The notes: generated by a model not told the origin, from the sequence alone. A stretch of 40,391 bases of DNA from Paludibacteraceae bacterium (GCA_029974315.1 JARKSE010000031.1:1-40391); one strand, 5' to 3'. Shown: positions 19,724-29,962, counted from the first letter of the stretch. Translations and numbers: made by a program.

Positions 19724-19927
19724 ATGTCAATTATTGTGAATTTAGATGTAATGATGGCTAAACGAAAAATGTCACTCAATGAACTATCAGAAAAAGTTGA
19801 TGTGACACCCGCCAATCTCTCGATTTTAAAAACAGGGAAAGCGAAAGCCATTCGTTTTAGTACACTTGAGGCTATTTGTGAAGCCCTCGACTGCCAACCC
19901 GGCGATATTTTAGAATATGAAAAATAA
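19724..19927 (+). CDS. small XRE/Cro-CI HTH regulator (YozG-like)
   Basis: MSIIVNLDVMMAKRKMSLNELSEKVDVTPANLSILKTGKAKAIRFSTLEAICEALDCQPGDILEYEK. Confidence 0.92.
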   Translation: MSIIVNLDVMMAKRKMSLNELSEKVDVTPANLSILKTGKAKAIRFSTLEAICEALDCQPGDILEYEK

Positions 19928-19965
19928 CTTATAAACAACTTTTTAATCACTTTATTAAAACAATT

Positions 19966-22914
19966 ATGAAGACAAAAATTTATGCATTGATTATTGGCTT
20001 ACTTACGCTGGTGACGAGCCTGTTTGCACAGCAAGATCCAAGCAGAGGTTTGACTCAATACAAGTTGGAAAACGGTTTAACCGTTTTATTGTGGGAAGAT
20101 CATAATCAACCCGACGTGCACGGACGCATTGTAACCCGTGCAGGAGCACTTGATGAGCCTGCTAATTATACAGGTTTAGCTCACTATTTAGAACACGTAT
20201 TGTTCAAAGGAACCAAAAACATCGGCGCACTCGATTGGGAAAAAGAGAAACCTTTGTACGAAGAAATCATCAAACTGTATGACCAATTAGTCGCTACAAA
20301 AGATGAAAAAATGCGTGCTGAATTGGTTAAAGTTATCAATGAAAAATCAATGGAGGCTGCTCAATATGGCGCAACAGATGATTTTTCAAATTTAACGGAA
20401 GGTATGGGTGGCGAAGGTTTAAATGCGTTTACTAGCTATGATTTAACTGCCTATTTCAATAACTTCCCTTCGTTCCAAATGGAAAAATGGTTAGAATTAA
20501 ATTCAGAACGTTTAATGGATCCTGTATTCCGTTCTTTCCAAGCTGAATTGGAAAATGTGTTCGAAGAATACAACATGTATCAAGATGATAACAATACGCA
20601 TATTACAGAGTTTTTGTTCGACAATTTGTACAAAGGACACCCTTATTCACGCGATGTGATTGGTACATCTGAACACTTAAAAAATCCAAGCTTAAGCGCA
20701 CTGATCAATTTTTTCGAAACATGGTATGTGCCTAATAATATGGCGTTAGTTTTGGTTGGGAATTTTGACACAGAAACCGTAAAACCAATGATTGCTGAGA
20801 AATTTGGTCGCTTAAAAGCCAAGGAATTACCAGAACGCCCAACTTACAATCCTACTACATTCGAAGGGAATCCTAAAGTTTCAGCTAAATTAGGTTATTA
20901 TCCTCAAGTTGTTTGGGGTTACAATGGTGTGAAAAAAGGAGATAAGGATGAATTACTCCTAGATTTTACGTTGTCATTGCTTAATAACGAACACAGCACA
21001 GGTTTACTCGATAAACTGATGTTGGACGGTGATATTCAAATGGCTGTGGCATACAATGATGCACGTCGTGATTTAGGGCGTGTTTTAGTGATGGCTGTAC
21101 CTTATTTTGATATTGCACAAAATATGTACGAATCAAATAGTGCTACTGAAAAAATCATCATGAAAGAGGTGGACAAACTCAAAAACGGCACCTTCGAAGA
21201 TTGGCTTTTTGAATCAGTAAAAGCACAATTTTTACAGTCGTATAAAGTTATGTTCGAAAGACTTTCGTCGAAAGTTGAAATTTTAACCTATGCGTTTGCT
21301 TACAACGAACCTGTCGACTCTTATTTGAAAATGAATGAACGTGTCAACGCCATCACGCGCGAAGACATACAACGCACTGCACAAAAATATTTAAACGGTA
21401 ACCACATTACAGTAACAATCGAAAAGGGAACGCCTAAAAAGAATAAATTGAAAAAACCAGACATCAAACCTTTAGACCCTCCCAAAGGTGTAGAGACAGC
21501 TTACGCTCAAAAAATTAAGGCGATGCCTATTGGTAACGTAGAAGAAAAGTACAACAATTTTGATGATGTCAAAAAAGTAAAACTTTACAAAGATGTTACG
21601 TTATTCAGTTCTGAGAATAAAGTAAATGATGTATTTACATTGACTTTGAAATATGGCGTTGGTACTGAAAAAATGCCAAAATTAAAATATGCAACCGCTT
21701 TGATGAATACCGCTGGTGCCTTACCTGATGTTGAAGCACAGACTTTACGTCGTCAGTTTAGTGAACTTGGTGCATCCTGTTCTTATGGTGTTACAGGTAG
21801 CTATTTTTACATTCAACTAACTGGTGATGAAAAAAACTTAGCTGAAATTTGTAAATTAATGACACGCCAAACTTTGTTCCCAAAATTGGACAACAAACAG
21901 CTGGAACACATTATTGGTGGAGAACTCAATTCACGTATGATAGAAAAGAAAAACCCAGATATGCTATCAGATGCTTTAATGGAATATGTTCTTTACAAAG
22001 ACAAGTCAGAATATATTGACCGTATCGACGTGAAAGATATGTTCAATGTCACAGTTAATCCTGATGGCGATGTATCAGTAAATTATCTTTTAACTATTCC
22101 TGAATTAACAAAAGCTATTATTGATGCAACAAGCTATGAGTTAGATATCCACTTTGTTGGACAAACACCTGTTGAACAAGCTGCTGAAATATTAAAAGCT
22201 AATTTGCCTTTGAAAGAAGGTTTGACAAAAAGTGAATCTCCAATCATCAGAGACCGCGTAAAATACGACAAGCAAACCACCATCTATTTCTTGCCAAACA
22301 AAGAGGTACAACAAGCTAAAATTTACTTCTATGTTAATGGTCAACCTTATGACATTGCAGAAGACGTAGATTACGATGCGTTTAATCAATATTTTAGCGG
22401 TGGTTTCAGCGGATTGGTTATGAACGAAATTCGCGAAAAACGCTCTATGGCTTATACAGCTTATGGTCAAATGGTAACACCTCCTGTAACTGGAAAAGAT
22501 ACTTATTTGATTGGTTATGTTGGTACGCAAGGCGACAAAGTTGCTGATGCTGTAGATGTTTACATGGATTTACTAACTAATATGCCACTCTATCCAGAAC
22601 GTTTGGATAACATTAAAACCTATTTACGCCAATCGTCATTAACAAATAAACCTTCATTCCGCGAAGCAAGTTTTGTATTTGATGCATGGCAAAAACTAGG
22701 GTACACCGAAGACCCAGCTAAAATAAATATGCCAAAAATTGATGATTTAAAATTTGAACAAATCTCCAATTTTTACAACAAATATATCAAGGACCAACCT
22801 ATTGTTGTTGTAATTACTGGTGATGCCAAAACAATCAATTTGAAAGCTATTCAAGCTAAATGGGGTAAAGTGACTAAACTAAGTCCTTCACGATTATTCA
22901 AAGGAGGATTTTAA
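19966..22914 (+). CDS. secreted M16 family zinc metalloprotease (two M16 units)
   Basis: Signal peptide, then GLAHYLEHVLFKGTKN (HxxEH) and AELENVFEEYNMYQDD; second M16-like half at the C-terminus. Confidence 0.94.
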   Translation: MKTKIYALIIGLLTLVTSLFAQQDPSRGLTQYKLENGLTVLLWEDHNQPDVHGRIVTRAGALDEPANYTGLAHYLEHVLFKGTKNIGALDWEKEKPLYEEIIKLYDQLVATKDEKMRAELVKVINEKSMEAAQYGATDDFSNLTEGMGGEGLNAFTSYDLTAYFNNFPSFQMEKWLELNSERLMDPVFRSFQAELENVFEEYNMYQDDNNTHITEFLFDNLYKGHPYSRDVIGTSEHLKNPSLSALINFFETWYVPNNMALVLVGNFDTETVKPMIAEKFGRLKAKELPERPTYNPTTFEGNPKVSAKLGYYPQVVWGYNGVKKGDKDELLLDFTLSLLNNEHSTGLLDKLMLDGDIQMAVAYNDARRDLGRVLVMAVPYFDIAQNMYESNSATEKIIMKEVDKLKNGTFEDWLFESVKAQFLQSYKVMFERLSSKVEILTYAFAYNEPVDSYLKMNERVNAITREDIQRTAQKYLNGNHITVTIEKGTPKKNKLKKPDIKPLDPPKGVETAYAQKIKAMPIGNVEEKYNNFDDVKKVKLYKDVTLFSSENKVNDVFTLTLKYGVGTEKMPKLKYATALMNTAGALPDVEAQTLRRQFSELGASCSYGVTGSYFYIQLTGDEKNLAEICKLMTRQTLFPKLDNKQLEHIIGGELNSRMIEKKNPDMLSDALMEYVLYKDKSEYIDRIDVKDMFNVTVNPDGDVSVNYLLTIPELTKAIIDATSYELDIHFVGQTPVEQAAEILKANLPLKEGLTKSESPIIRDRVKYDKQTTIYFLPNKEVQQAKIYFYVNGQPYDIAEDVDYDAFNQYFSGGFSGLVMNEIREKRSMAYTAYGQMVTPPVTGKDTYLIGYVGTQGDKVADAVDVYMDLLTNMPLYPERLDNIKTYLRQSSLTNKPSFREASFVFDAWQKLGYTEDPAKINMPKIDDLKFEQISNFYNKYIKDQPIVVVITGDAKTINLKAIQAKWGKVTKLSPSRLFKGGF

Positions 22915-22930
22915 TCGCTCTTTTAAAATA

Positions 22931-22970
22931 AAAAAGGCTGCAACACACCATATTGCAGCCTTTTTATTTT
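22931..22970 (+). terminator. intrinsic terminator after the M16 gene
   Basis: AAAAAGGCTGCAA-CACACCATA-TTGCAGCCTTTTT. Confidence 0.9.
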
Positions 22971-23044
22971 TACATCACACATCTATTAGATACTTTTTGA
23001 CTATTTATAACCTTATTTTGTATAGAACTTTCAAAAAAAAATCT

Positions 23045-23052
23045 TATTTTTG
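23045..23052 (+). promoter_or_regulatory. -7 element (TATTTTTG) for ndk
   Basis: TAnnTTTG match 28 nt before the ATG at 23081; -33 box not clear. Confidence 0.4.
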
Positions 23053-23080
23053 TCTCCCGACCTATTTTAATCAATATTTT

Positions 23081-23542
23081 ATGGAAAAAACACTCGTCAT
23101 CATCAAACCTGGCGCTGTTCAGCGCGAATTAGTAGGAGAAATCATCAAGCGCTTCGAACGTAAAGGACTCAAATTATGTGGACTCAAAATGATTCAATTA
23201 GATGATTCTATTTTAGCAGAACACTACAGTCATTTAGTTGATAAACCATTTTTTCCCCGTATCGTAAATTCGATGAAAGCTTCTCCTGTTATTGTTTGCT
23301 GCTGGGAAGGTTTAGATTGTGTACAAGTTGTACGCAACATGACTGGCGTAACCAACTCTCGCAACGCAACTCCGGGTACTATTCGTGGTGACTTTGGTAT
23401 GAGTATGCAAGAAAATATTATTCACACTTCCGATTCTGTTGAAAACGCCGTGATTGAGTTAAACCGTTTCTTTAAACCTGAAGAACTATTTAATTATTCT
23501 AAAGTTGGTCACAGCTTTTTATATGCAACAGACGAAAAATAA
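23081..23542 (+). CDS. ndk: nucleoside diphosphate kinase
   Basis: MEKTLVIIKPGAVQRELVGEIIKRFERKG; NATPGTIRGDFGMSMQENIIHTSDS with catalytic His. Start reassigned from 22997 to the ATG at 23081. Confidence 0.95.
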   Translation: MEKTLVIIKPGAVQRELVGEIIKRFERKGLKLCGLKMIQLDDSILAEHYSHLVDKPFFPRIVNSMKASPVIVCCWEGLDCVQVVRNMTGVTNSRNATPGTIRGDFGMSMQENIIHTSDSVENAVIELNRFFKPEELFNYSKVGHSFLYATDEK

Positions 23543-24432
23543 TGGGTGATTTTAAATTTTTTCTTACTGGCTGCCTCTTTTTGTGCGGATTATTTAACTA
23601 TTCATACGCCATCTCACCTGTTTTTGAGGACAATGATTCCATAAGTTTTTTTGAACTTGATGATATTGATGCTCACCGAGATTTTGTGGCTACAAAACAG
23701 TTTATAGATTCGATTGATATCTACAGTAATCCTGCGTGTGAATTATATAACTATTCGTGGACTTCAGAACGATTGAACCCTTATCGTATAAAAATAGATA
23801 GCTTACCCGATTCGGTTTTTATTGATTGTACTGATTTTGTTTATCCACTCCAAAGTAATCGCATAACCTCTAATTTTGGTATGCGTAGATACCGCTATCA
23901 TTACGGAATTGATTTAGGCGTAAAAGTAGGCGATACAATTCGAGCTACTTTTGGTGGGAAAGTGCGCATTGTCGATTACGAACGAAAAGGTTATGGACAT
24001 TACGTAGTTATCCGCCACAACAATGGATTAGAAACCGTATATGCTCACTTATCAGAAGTTTTGGTGGATATCAACCAAACTGTCACAGCTGGCGACATCA
24101 TTGCTTTAGGAGGAAATACGGGACACTCGACAGGACCTCACTTACATTACGAAATACGATTTTTAGGAAACGCTTTCAATCCAACAAAATTGATTGATTT
24201 TGGAACTAAGCACCTTCGCAAAAAAGAGTATTATATTACAAGAAAGGACACTTATAGTCATTCACAAGAACTTAAAGCGCTTGCACAGGCACGTTACCAC
24301 AAAGTAAAACCTGGCGACAATCTTTCCAAAATTGCCAGACGCTATGGAGTGACTGTAAAACAACTCTGTAGATTAAATAAAATTAGCACAAATACAATTC
24401 TCAGAGTTGGAAGAAAAATACGCTATAGATAA
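23542..24432 (+). CDS. M23 family peptidase with C-terminal LysM
   Basis: NFGMRRYRYHYGIDLGVKVGD...GPHLHYEIRF; LysM: YHKVKPGDNLSKIARRYGVTVKQLCRLNKI. Confidence 0.94.
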   Translation: MGDFKFFLTGCLFLCGLFNYSYAISPVFEDNDSISFFELDDIDAHRDFVATKQFIDSIDIYSNPACELYNYSWTSERLNPYRIKIDSLPDSVFIDCTDFVYPLQSNRITSNFGMRRYRYHYGIDLGVKVGDTIRATFGGKVRIVDYERKGYGHYVVIRHNNGLETVYAHLSEVLVDINQTVTAGDIIALGGNTGHSTGPHLHYEIRFLGNAFNPTKLIDFGTKHLRKKEYYITRKDTYSHSQELKALAQARYHKVKPGDNLSKIARRYGVTVKQLCRLNKISTNTILRVGRKIRYR

Positions 24433-25775
24433 TGTTTGATTTAGCTATAATTGGAGGAGGTCCAGCTGGTTACACTGCAGCCGAACGCGCTGCTCAACGT
24501 GGTTTGACTGTTGTTTTATTTGAAAAAAAACAATTGGGTGGCGTCTGTTTAAATGAAGGCTGCATTCCTACAAAAACACTACTCTACAGTGCTAAACTCT
24601 ATCAAAACGCTCAAACAAGTTCAAAATACGGTATCACGCTAGACCTTTTAGCGTTTGATTACGAAAAAATAGTCGCTCGAAAAAATAAAATTGTGCGTAA
24701 ACTCAATGCTGGTATACGTGCAAAAATGAGTGAAAATAACATTACCGTAATAAACGGCGAAGCTGCTATAAAAAAGGCTACTACGCACATTGAAATAGTT
24801 TGCAACAATGAATTAATTGAAGCAAAAAACTTGATTTTAGCTACTGGTTCATCTCATGTCATTCCACCTATTAAAGGATTGGATTCTACGTCTTTTTGGA
24901 CAAACACTGAAGCGCTCGAAATTAAATCTGTTCCAGAATCGCTTGTTATTATTGGTGGCGGAGTTATTGGATTGGAGTTTGCTGGGTTGTTTAATACGTT
25001 TGGCACTACCGTCACAGTCATAGAAATGGCACCAGAAATTTTACCGGGAATTGATTCTGAAATTGCCACTTTGCTACGCACGGAATATGCCAAAAAAGGA
25101 ATTACATTTCACATCAATGCGCAAGTTCAAGAAGTAACTAACCAGAATGTTATATTTGCCACCAGCGAGGGGACAGAAAGCATCGCTGCTAACCAAATTT
25201 TATTATCGGTTGGGCGCCAACCTTATCTTGAAAACTTAGGATTAGAATCAGTTCTGTTAGAACGTTTTCACAAAGGAGTTGCCGTGAATCTTCACATGCA
25301 AACCTCACACCCTCATATTTATGCCATCGGTGACATTACAGGATTTTCAATGTTAGCTCACACAGCTTCACGCGAAGCTGAAGTTGCCATTAATCATTTA
25401 TTAGGAATTGACGACGAGATGAATTACGGCGCTGTTCCTGCTGTGATATACACCAATCCTGAAGTTGCTGGAGTTGGTGCTACAGAAGATGCGTTGAAAG
25501 CTAAAGGAAACAAATATCAAGTAGCAAAATTGCCCATGACATTTTCAGGACGTTTTGTTGCAGAAAACGAAGGTGGAAATGGGTTATGTAAACTTATTTT
25601 CAACGAGCAACAGCAACTTATTGGAGCACACATGATTGGAAATCCCGCATCAGAATTAATTGCTATTGCGGCCTTAGCTATAGAGCAAGAACTGACTCTT
25701 GAGCAATTTAAAAAGCTGATTTTCCCCCACCCCTCTGTTGGTGAAATTTTCAAAGAGACGCTCTTCTCACTCTAA
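24432..25775 (+). CDS. lpdA: dihydrolipoyl dehydrogenase
   Basis: GGGPAGYTAAERAAQRG, GGVCLNEGCIPTKTLL redox motif, C-terminal HPHPSVGE-type motif (FPHPSVGEIFKE). Confidence 0.95.
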   Translation: MFDLAIIGGGPAGYTAAERAAQRGLTVVLFEKKQLGGVCLNEGCIPTKTLLYSAKLYQNAQTSSKYGITLDLLAFDYEKIVARKNKIVRKLNAGIRAKMSENNITVINGEAAIKKATTHIEIVCNNELIEAKNLILATGSSHVIPPIKGLDSTSFWTNTEALEIKSVPESLVIIGGGVIGLEFAGLFNTFGTTVTVIEMAPEILPGIDSEIATLLRTEYAKKGITFHINAQVQEVTNQNVIFATSEGTESIAANQILLSVGRQPYLENLGLESVLLERFHKGVAVNLHMQTSHPHIYAIGDITGFSMLAHTASREAEVAINHLLGIDDEMNYGAVPAVIYTNPEVAGVGATEDALKAKGNKYQVAKLPMTFSGRFVAENEGGNGLCKLIFNEQQQLIGAHMIGNPASELIAIAALAIEQELTLEQFKKLIFPHPSVGEIFKETLFSL

Positions 25776-25788
25776 ACTTACACAGGTT

Positions 25789-25986
25789 TTAAGCTTCAAT
25801 AGAAGCTAGCATTTTTTCAATAGCTTCATCTGTTGTGTGAAGTATCTCCTTACAACGCTGTACAAGCGCAGTTGCTTCTTTTACTTTTGCCGACAACTCA
25901 TCAATGCTTAATTCGTTGCGTTCCAATTGTTTTACAATTGTGTCGAGTTGCGACATAGCTTCCTCATAGGTTATTTCTTTTTTCAT
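25789..25986 (-). CDS. xseB: exodeoxyribonuclease VII small subunit
   Basis: TYEEAMSQLDTIVKQLERNELSIDELSAKVKEATALVQRCKEIL. Confidence 0.93.
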   Translation of the reverse strand: MKKEITYEEAMSQLDTIVKQLERNELSIDELSAKVKEATALVQRCKEILHTTDEAIEKMLASIEA

Positions 25987-27236
25987 ATCTTAGTTGTTTT
26001 ATCAATTATCGAAGTTATTTTACCGTCACTAAAATAGGTCTCTACCTCATCGCCCACCATTAATTGATCTACAGAACTTACCTTTTTACCCTTTTTCTCC
26101 GTATAAGAATAGCCACGCTTCAATACAAAATACGGATCGGACATTTCTACAAATCGACTCTTCAAATCAAGTTGTTTTTCTTCACTTAAAATGACTTGTT
26201 TTACAGCTTGTTTTATGCCAAACGTTTGTGCCTGTAAATCTAATTGCACCCTGCTTAGTCTCTGTTTTGCTTGTTGTGGCAAACGCATCACTTGCGCCTG
26301 CTGTCTATTCTGAGCATCAGTAATTAATAGTCGCACTTGATTTGCCAATGAACCCACTAAATCTGTAACAAAAACATCGGCATCTTGCAAACTATTCACT
26401 AAAAACTCAGCGGCTGCCGTAGGAGTTTTTACACGCGTGTGTGCTACCAAATCAATAATAGTATCATCACGCTGGTGCCCAATTCCACTAATTATCGGTA
26501 GTGGAAATTGTGAACAATGTAGCGCCAAATTATAGTTGTCAAATGCTGCCAAATCTGACGTTGAACCACCACCACGAATTAATACCACCACATCAAACAA
26601 CTCTTGATTGTCGGCAATTCTTCCTAATGCTGATATTATTGACTGCTCGGTTTGTGAACCTTGCATCACTGCAGGAAAAAGCTTGATGTAAAATTGATAG
26701 CCAAATGTGTTGTTTGAAAGTTGATCTTGAAAATCGCCAAACCCTGCGGCAGATGCTGATGAAATTACAGCAATACGTTGTGGAGCAAATGGCATCTGTA
26801 GCTGTTTATTCATATCAACAACGCCTTCATCAGTCAAGCGACGAATAATTTCTACACGGCGCACAGCCATTTCTCCCACTGTGAATGTAGGATCAATATC
26901 GCGCACATTCAAACTCATGCCGTACAGTTCATGAAACTCAATTTGGCATAGCACCAAAACTTTCATACCAACCGCTAACGATGTACCTGTTGACGATTCA
27001 AAATAAGGTTTCAGCATACGATAGGTAAACGACCAAATCATCGCTTTTTGTCGGGCTACGATCGTGTCTGAATCTGACGATTTTTCAACAAATTCTAAAT
27101 AACAATGTCTGTTAGCATTCTCGTGCAATTCGGCAATTTCGGCACGTATCCAAACGGGCATAGCAAACGACAGTTTAAGCGTTTGTTTGACCTGTTCATT
27201 GAGTTCTAAGAGAGATAAAGAGTGCTTTGGGGACAT
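25983..27236 (-). CDS. xseA: exodeoxyribonuclease VII large subunit
   Basis: RIAVISSASAAGFGDFQDQL, VVLIRGGGSTSDLAAFDNYNLA, ISGIGHQRDDTIIDLVAHTRVKTPTAAAEFL. Confidence 0.95.
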   Translation of the reverse strand: MSPKHSLSLLELNEQVKQTLKLSFAMPVWIRAEIAELHENANRHCYLEFVEKSSDSDTIVARQKAMIWSFTYRMLKPYFESSTGTSLAVGMKVLVLCQIEFHELYGMSLNVRDIDPTFTVGEMAVRRVEIIRRLTDEGVVDMNKQLQMPFAPQRIAVISSASAAGFGDFQDQLSNNTFGYQFYIKLFPAVMQGSQTEQSIISALGRIADNQELFDVVVLIRGGGSTSDLAAFDNYNLALHCSQFPLPIISGIGHQRDDTIIDLVAHTRVKTPTAAAEFLVNSLQDADVFVTDLVGSLANQVRLLITDAQNRQQAQVMRLPQQAKQRLSRVQLDLQAQTFGIKQAVKQVILSEEKQLDLKSRFVEMSDPYFVLKRGYSYTEKKGKKVSSVDQLMVGDEVETYFSDGKITSIIDKTTKI

Positions 27237-28810
27237 TATTTACGAATAATTTTATAGACAAAGACGCTGTCTAAGTGATTCAATTTCAAACAATAAACAC
27301 CTTGGTGTAAAGTCGAAAAATCGATATATTCCGAAATTCCTGAAGAGTGCTTACAACCTTGTACGTCGAATAATTCCCACTGTATATCATGGGTGGTGGA
27401 AATAGATAAAAAAGTTTCAACTGGATTAGGAAAACAAATGGGTTTTACATCTGCGCTATTAGAAAGTTTATTCCCCACCACCGACAGATATGCCGAACCA
27501 AAATCAGGGATACCATAACCGTATTGTTCATCAGGAGCCGTATAGCGATCCGATGCTTCAAGAAGCAGTTGTAATAGTTCTATATTTGTTTTCGACGGTA
27601 AAGCCTGCCACAAACAAGCTACAGCGCCTGCTATAATGGGCGACGAAAAAGAAGTCCCGTTGGAAACCGTAACCACATTAGTACTATTTACAACAGCTGC
27701 TGAGGTTCCCATGGCACACACTTCGGGTTTAATTCTCCCATCCGATGAAGGACCAACAGAACTAAAAGAACTAAACGTTTTGTCCGCTTTTACAGCACCG
27801 ACAGCTAAAATACTATCTGCATCTGCTGGTGTAGAGATGTAGTGCCAAGGCAGTGCGCCTTCGTTTCCTGCGCTAATACACAACAACATACCACGGCGCG
27901 CAGCCCAAGTTGCCGCCAAGCTATTTCGAGCTGTACGCCCATTTAAATCAACGTAAGAAAAATTCTGACTGGGATCATCAAACTCGCTATAACCTAACGA
28001 TGAGTTGATAATATCAACACCTAAACTGTCAGCAAATTCTAAGGCAGTCACCCAATTATCAATTTCTAAACGTGATTCAGAAGCATCATCTTCGGTACGA
28101 AAAAGCCAATAAGATGCATCGGGCGCAGTACCCAAATATTGATTAGGAATATTTGCCGCCATAGTCGATAAAACAGCTGTACCGTGTGCTCCTTGATGAA
28201 ACACAGATCCCGAGGGATTAACAAAATCGCGTGTCCCTAACAAACGTCCATGCAAGCGTAAACTATCAAATGCAGTTATTGTATTAACATTTTCAAAACC
28301 GTTATCCAATAGAGCAATCTGTAATCCTTCTCCTCTAAAACAAGCATTGTGCAGCACGGACAAATTTAACATTTGATGTTGTACGCCGGAGTTTATATAA
28401 TTTGAACTAGTTGCAATAACACGATTTTTATGAACACCACGCACAGGAGTTAATGGCGCCCAAGTTAGTTCCACCGAATCGACACACACTAAACTTTTAA
28501 TGGCGTTATACTGCTCATTCGTAGCTAAAACAGTTACACCATTAAACCATTTAGACGTATGTATAACAGATGCGCCCGTTGCTGTAATCGCCTTGACGTA
28601 TTCCGTATTAACTGGAAAATCCATCGAGTCAATAGGACAATTATGTTTCATGCGCCGCGCGATAGCACGTTCTGACAAAAACTCTTGAGGTTGTGATAGG
28701 CTAAAAGGAGAATTAGCCTTATCGTGTAACATTACAAAATAATAGTTCTGAGCTGTAATCGAAAACACACAGCCCCAAAAGCAAAATAATATGTAAAAAA
28801 CACGTTTCAT
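27236..28810 (-). CDS. secreted S8 (subtilisin-like) serine peptidase with T9SS C-terminal sorting domain
   Basis: IALLDNGFENV (Asp), HQGAHGTAVLSTMA (His), SNGTSFSSPIIAGAVA (Ser); C-terminus PICFPNPVETFLSIS...GVYCLKLNHLDSVFVYKIIRK. Confidence 0.93.
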   Translation of the reverse strand: MKRVFYILFCFWGCVFSITAQNYYFVMLHDKANSPFSLSQPQEFLSERAIARRMKHNCPIDSMDFPVNTEYVKAITATGASVIHTSKWFNGVTVLATNEQYNAIKSLVCVDSVELTWAPLTPVRGVHKNRVIATSSNYINSGVQHQMLNLSVLHNACFRGEGLQIALLDNGFENVNTITAFDSLRLHGRLLGTRDFVNPSGSVFHQGAHGTAVLSTMAANIPNQYLGTAPDASYWLFRTEDDASESRLEIDNWVTALEFADSLGVDIINSSLGYSEFDDPSQNFSYVDLNGRTARNSLAATWAARRGMLLCISAGNEGALPWHYISTPADADSILAVGAVKADKTFSSFSSVGPSSDGRIKPEVCAMGTSAAVVNSTNVVTVSNGTSFSSPIIAGAVACLWQALPSKTNIELLQLLLEASDRYTAPDEQYGYGIPDFGSAYLSVVGNKLSNSADVKPICFPNPVETFLSISTTHDIQWELFDVQGCKHSSGISEYIDFSTLHQGVYCLKLNHLDSVFVYKIIRK

Positions 28811-29898
28811 TAGGCTATAAACCCACCGCCAACAACACGATTATTTTGATATAATACTACCGATTGACCAGGCGTAACGCCCCAAACAGATTCTTTAAAC
28901 GTAAGTGTTGCCACGGATCCATTCACTTCAACCGTTGCCTCTATTGGCGCACTTTTATAACGGATACGAGCCAGTACCTTGTTGTTTCTCGCCAATAGTT
29001 CCATCGATGTAAATCGGCAATTTTTAGCACGCAAAGTTGTGGTAAATAATTCGTCACGATCGCCAAGAATTACACTGTTTTTTGCAGCATCAATACCAAG
29101 TACATATTTAGGAGTACCGAAGGCAACGCCCAATCCTTTACGCTGTCCAACTGTATAATTCGGAAATCCGTGATGCCGACCAACTACCTCTCCTCGTGTA
29201 TTCACAAAATCGCCAGGTTTACTTATTTTGTCAAAATCATCCACATTATCCGACAGAAACTGGCGATAATCATTGTCGGGAATAAAACAGATTTCTTGAC
29301 TTTCTGTTTTTTGAGATAACTTTTCAAAACCACGTTCGAGTGCCATTTTACGCACTTCTTGTTTTGTAAATCCACCCAACGGGAATAGCGTACGTGCTAA
29401 ATTTTCCTCAGTCAACATCCATAAGAAATAAGTTTGATCTTTTTGTGTATCAACAGCATTTCCCAAAAACCAATGCCCTTTTTCATGAATCACTTGAGCA
29501 TAATGCCCCGTAGCAATATGCGAGCAACCAAACTCATCAGCCATGTTGAGCAACTCACCCCATTTTATCGAAGAATTACATAGCACGCACGGATTTGGTG
29601 TTCGTCCTTGCATATATTCATCTATAAAATTACGAATGACGTGATCTTGGAATGTTTGTCGAAAATCCAAAATATGATGTTCAAATCCTAACTTTTCGCA
29701 CATATGTTTAGCCTCCATAATAGAATCGATACTACAACAGCCCTTGTCTTTGGCTAAACAACTTTCCTTAATGCTGTCATACGTACGAAAGGTAACACCA
29801 ACTAATTCATAACCTTGCTCTAAAAGCAACATAGCTGCCATAGTACTATCGATACCGCCGCTCATTGCCATCAACACTTTATCTTTTTTTGGTGCCAT
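28810..29898 (-). CDS. mnmA: tRNA-specific 2-thiouridylase MnmA
   Basis: VLMAMSGGIDSTMAAMLL, GRTPNPCVLCNSSIKWGELL, QKDQTYFLWML, ESQEICFIPD. Confidence 0.96.
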   Translation of the reverse strand: MAPKKDKVLMAMSGGIDSTMAAMLLLEQGYELVGVTFRTYDSIKESCLAKDKGCCSIDSIMEAKHMCEKLGFEHHILDFRQTFQDHVIRNFIDEYMQGRTPNPCVLCNSSIKWGELLNMADEFGCSHIATGHYAQVIHEKGHWFLGNAVDTQKDQTYFLWMLTEENLARTLFPLGGFTKQEVRKMALERGFEKLSQKTESQEICFIPDNDYRQFLSDNVDDFDKISKPGDFVNTRGEVVGRHHGFPNYTVGQRKGLGVAFGTPKYVLGIDAAKNSVILGDRDELFTTTLRAKNCRFTSMELLARNNKVLARIRYKSAPIEATVEVNGSVATLTFKESVWGVTPGQSVVLYQNNRVVGGGFIA

Positions 29899-29922
29899 AA
29901 TTACTTAATTTGCATCCTTATA

Positions 29923-29930
29923 CAAAAGTA
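29923..29930 (-). promoter_or_regulatory. -7 element (TACTTTTG) for the mnmA operon
   Basis: Minus-strand TAnnTTTG about 25 nt before the mnmA ATG; no clear -33 box. Confidence 0.4.
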
Positions 29931-29962
29931 CGAAAAAGTTCCGATAAAGAAGTTTGAATACA

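Noticed and set aside
19724-19927. HTH gene with its neighbour as a toxin-antitoxin pair
   Set aside because: The partner is a DUF2975-like polytopic membrane protein, a recurrent regulatory pairing, and no toxin fold was recognisable.
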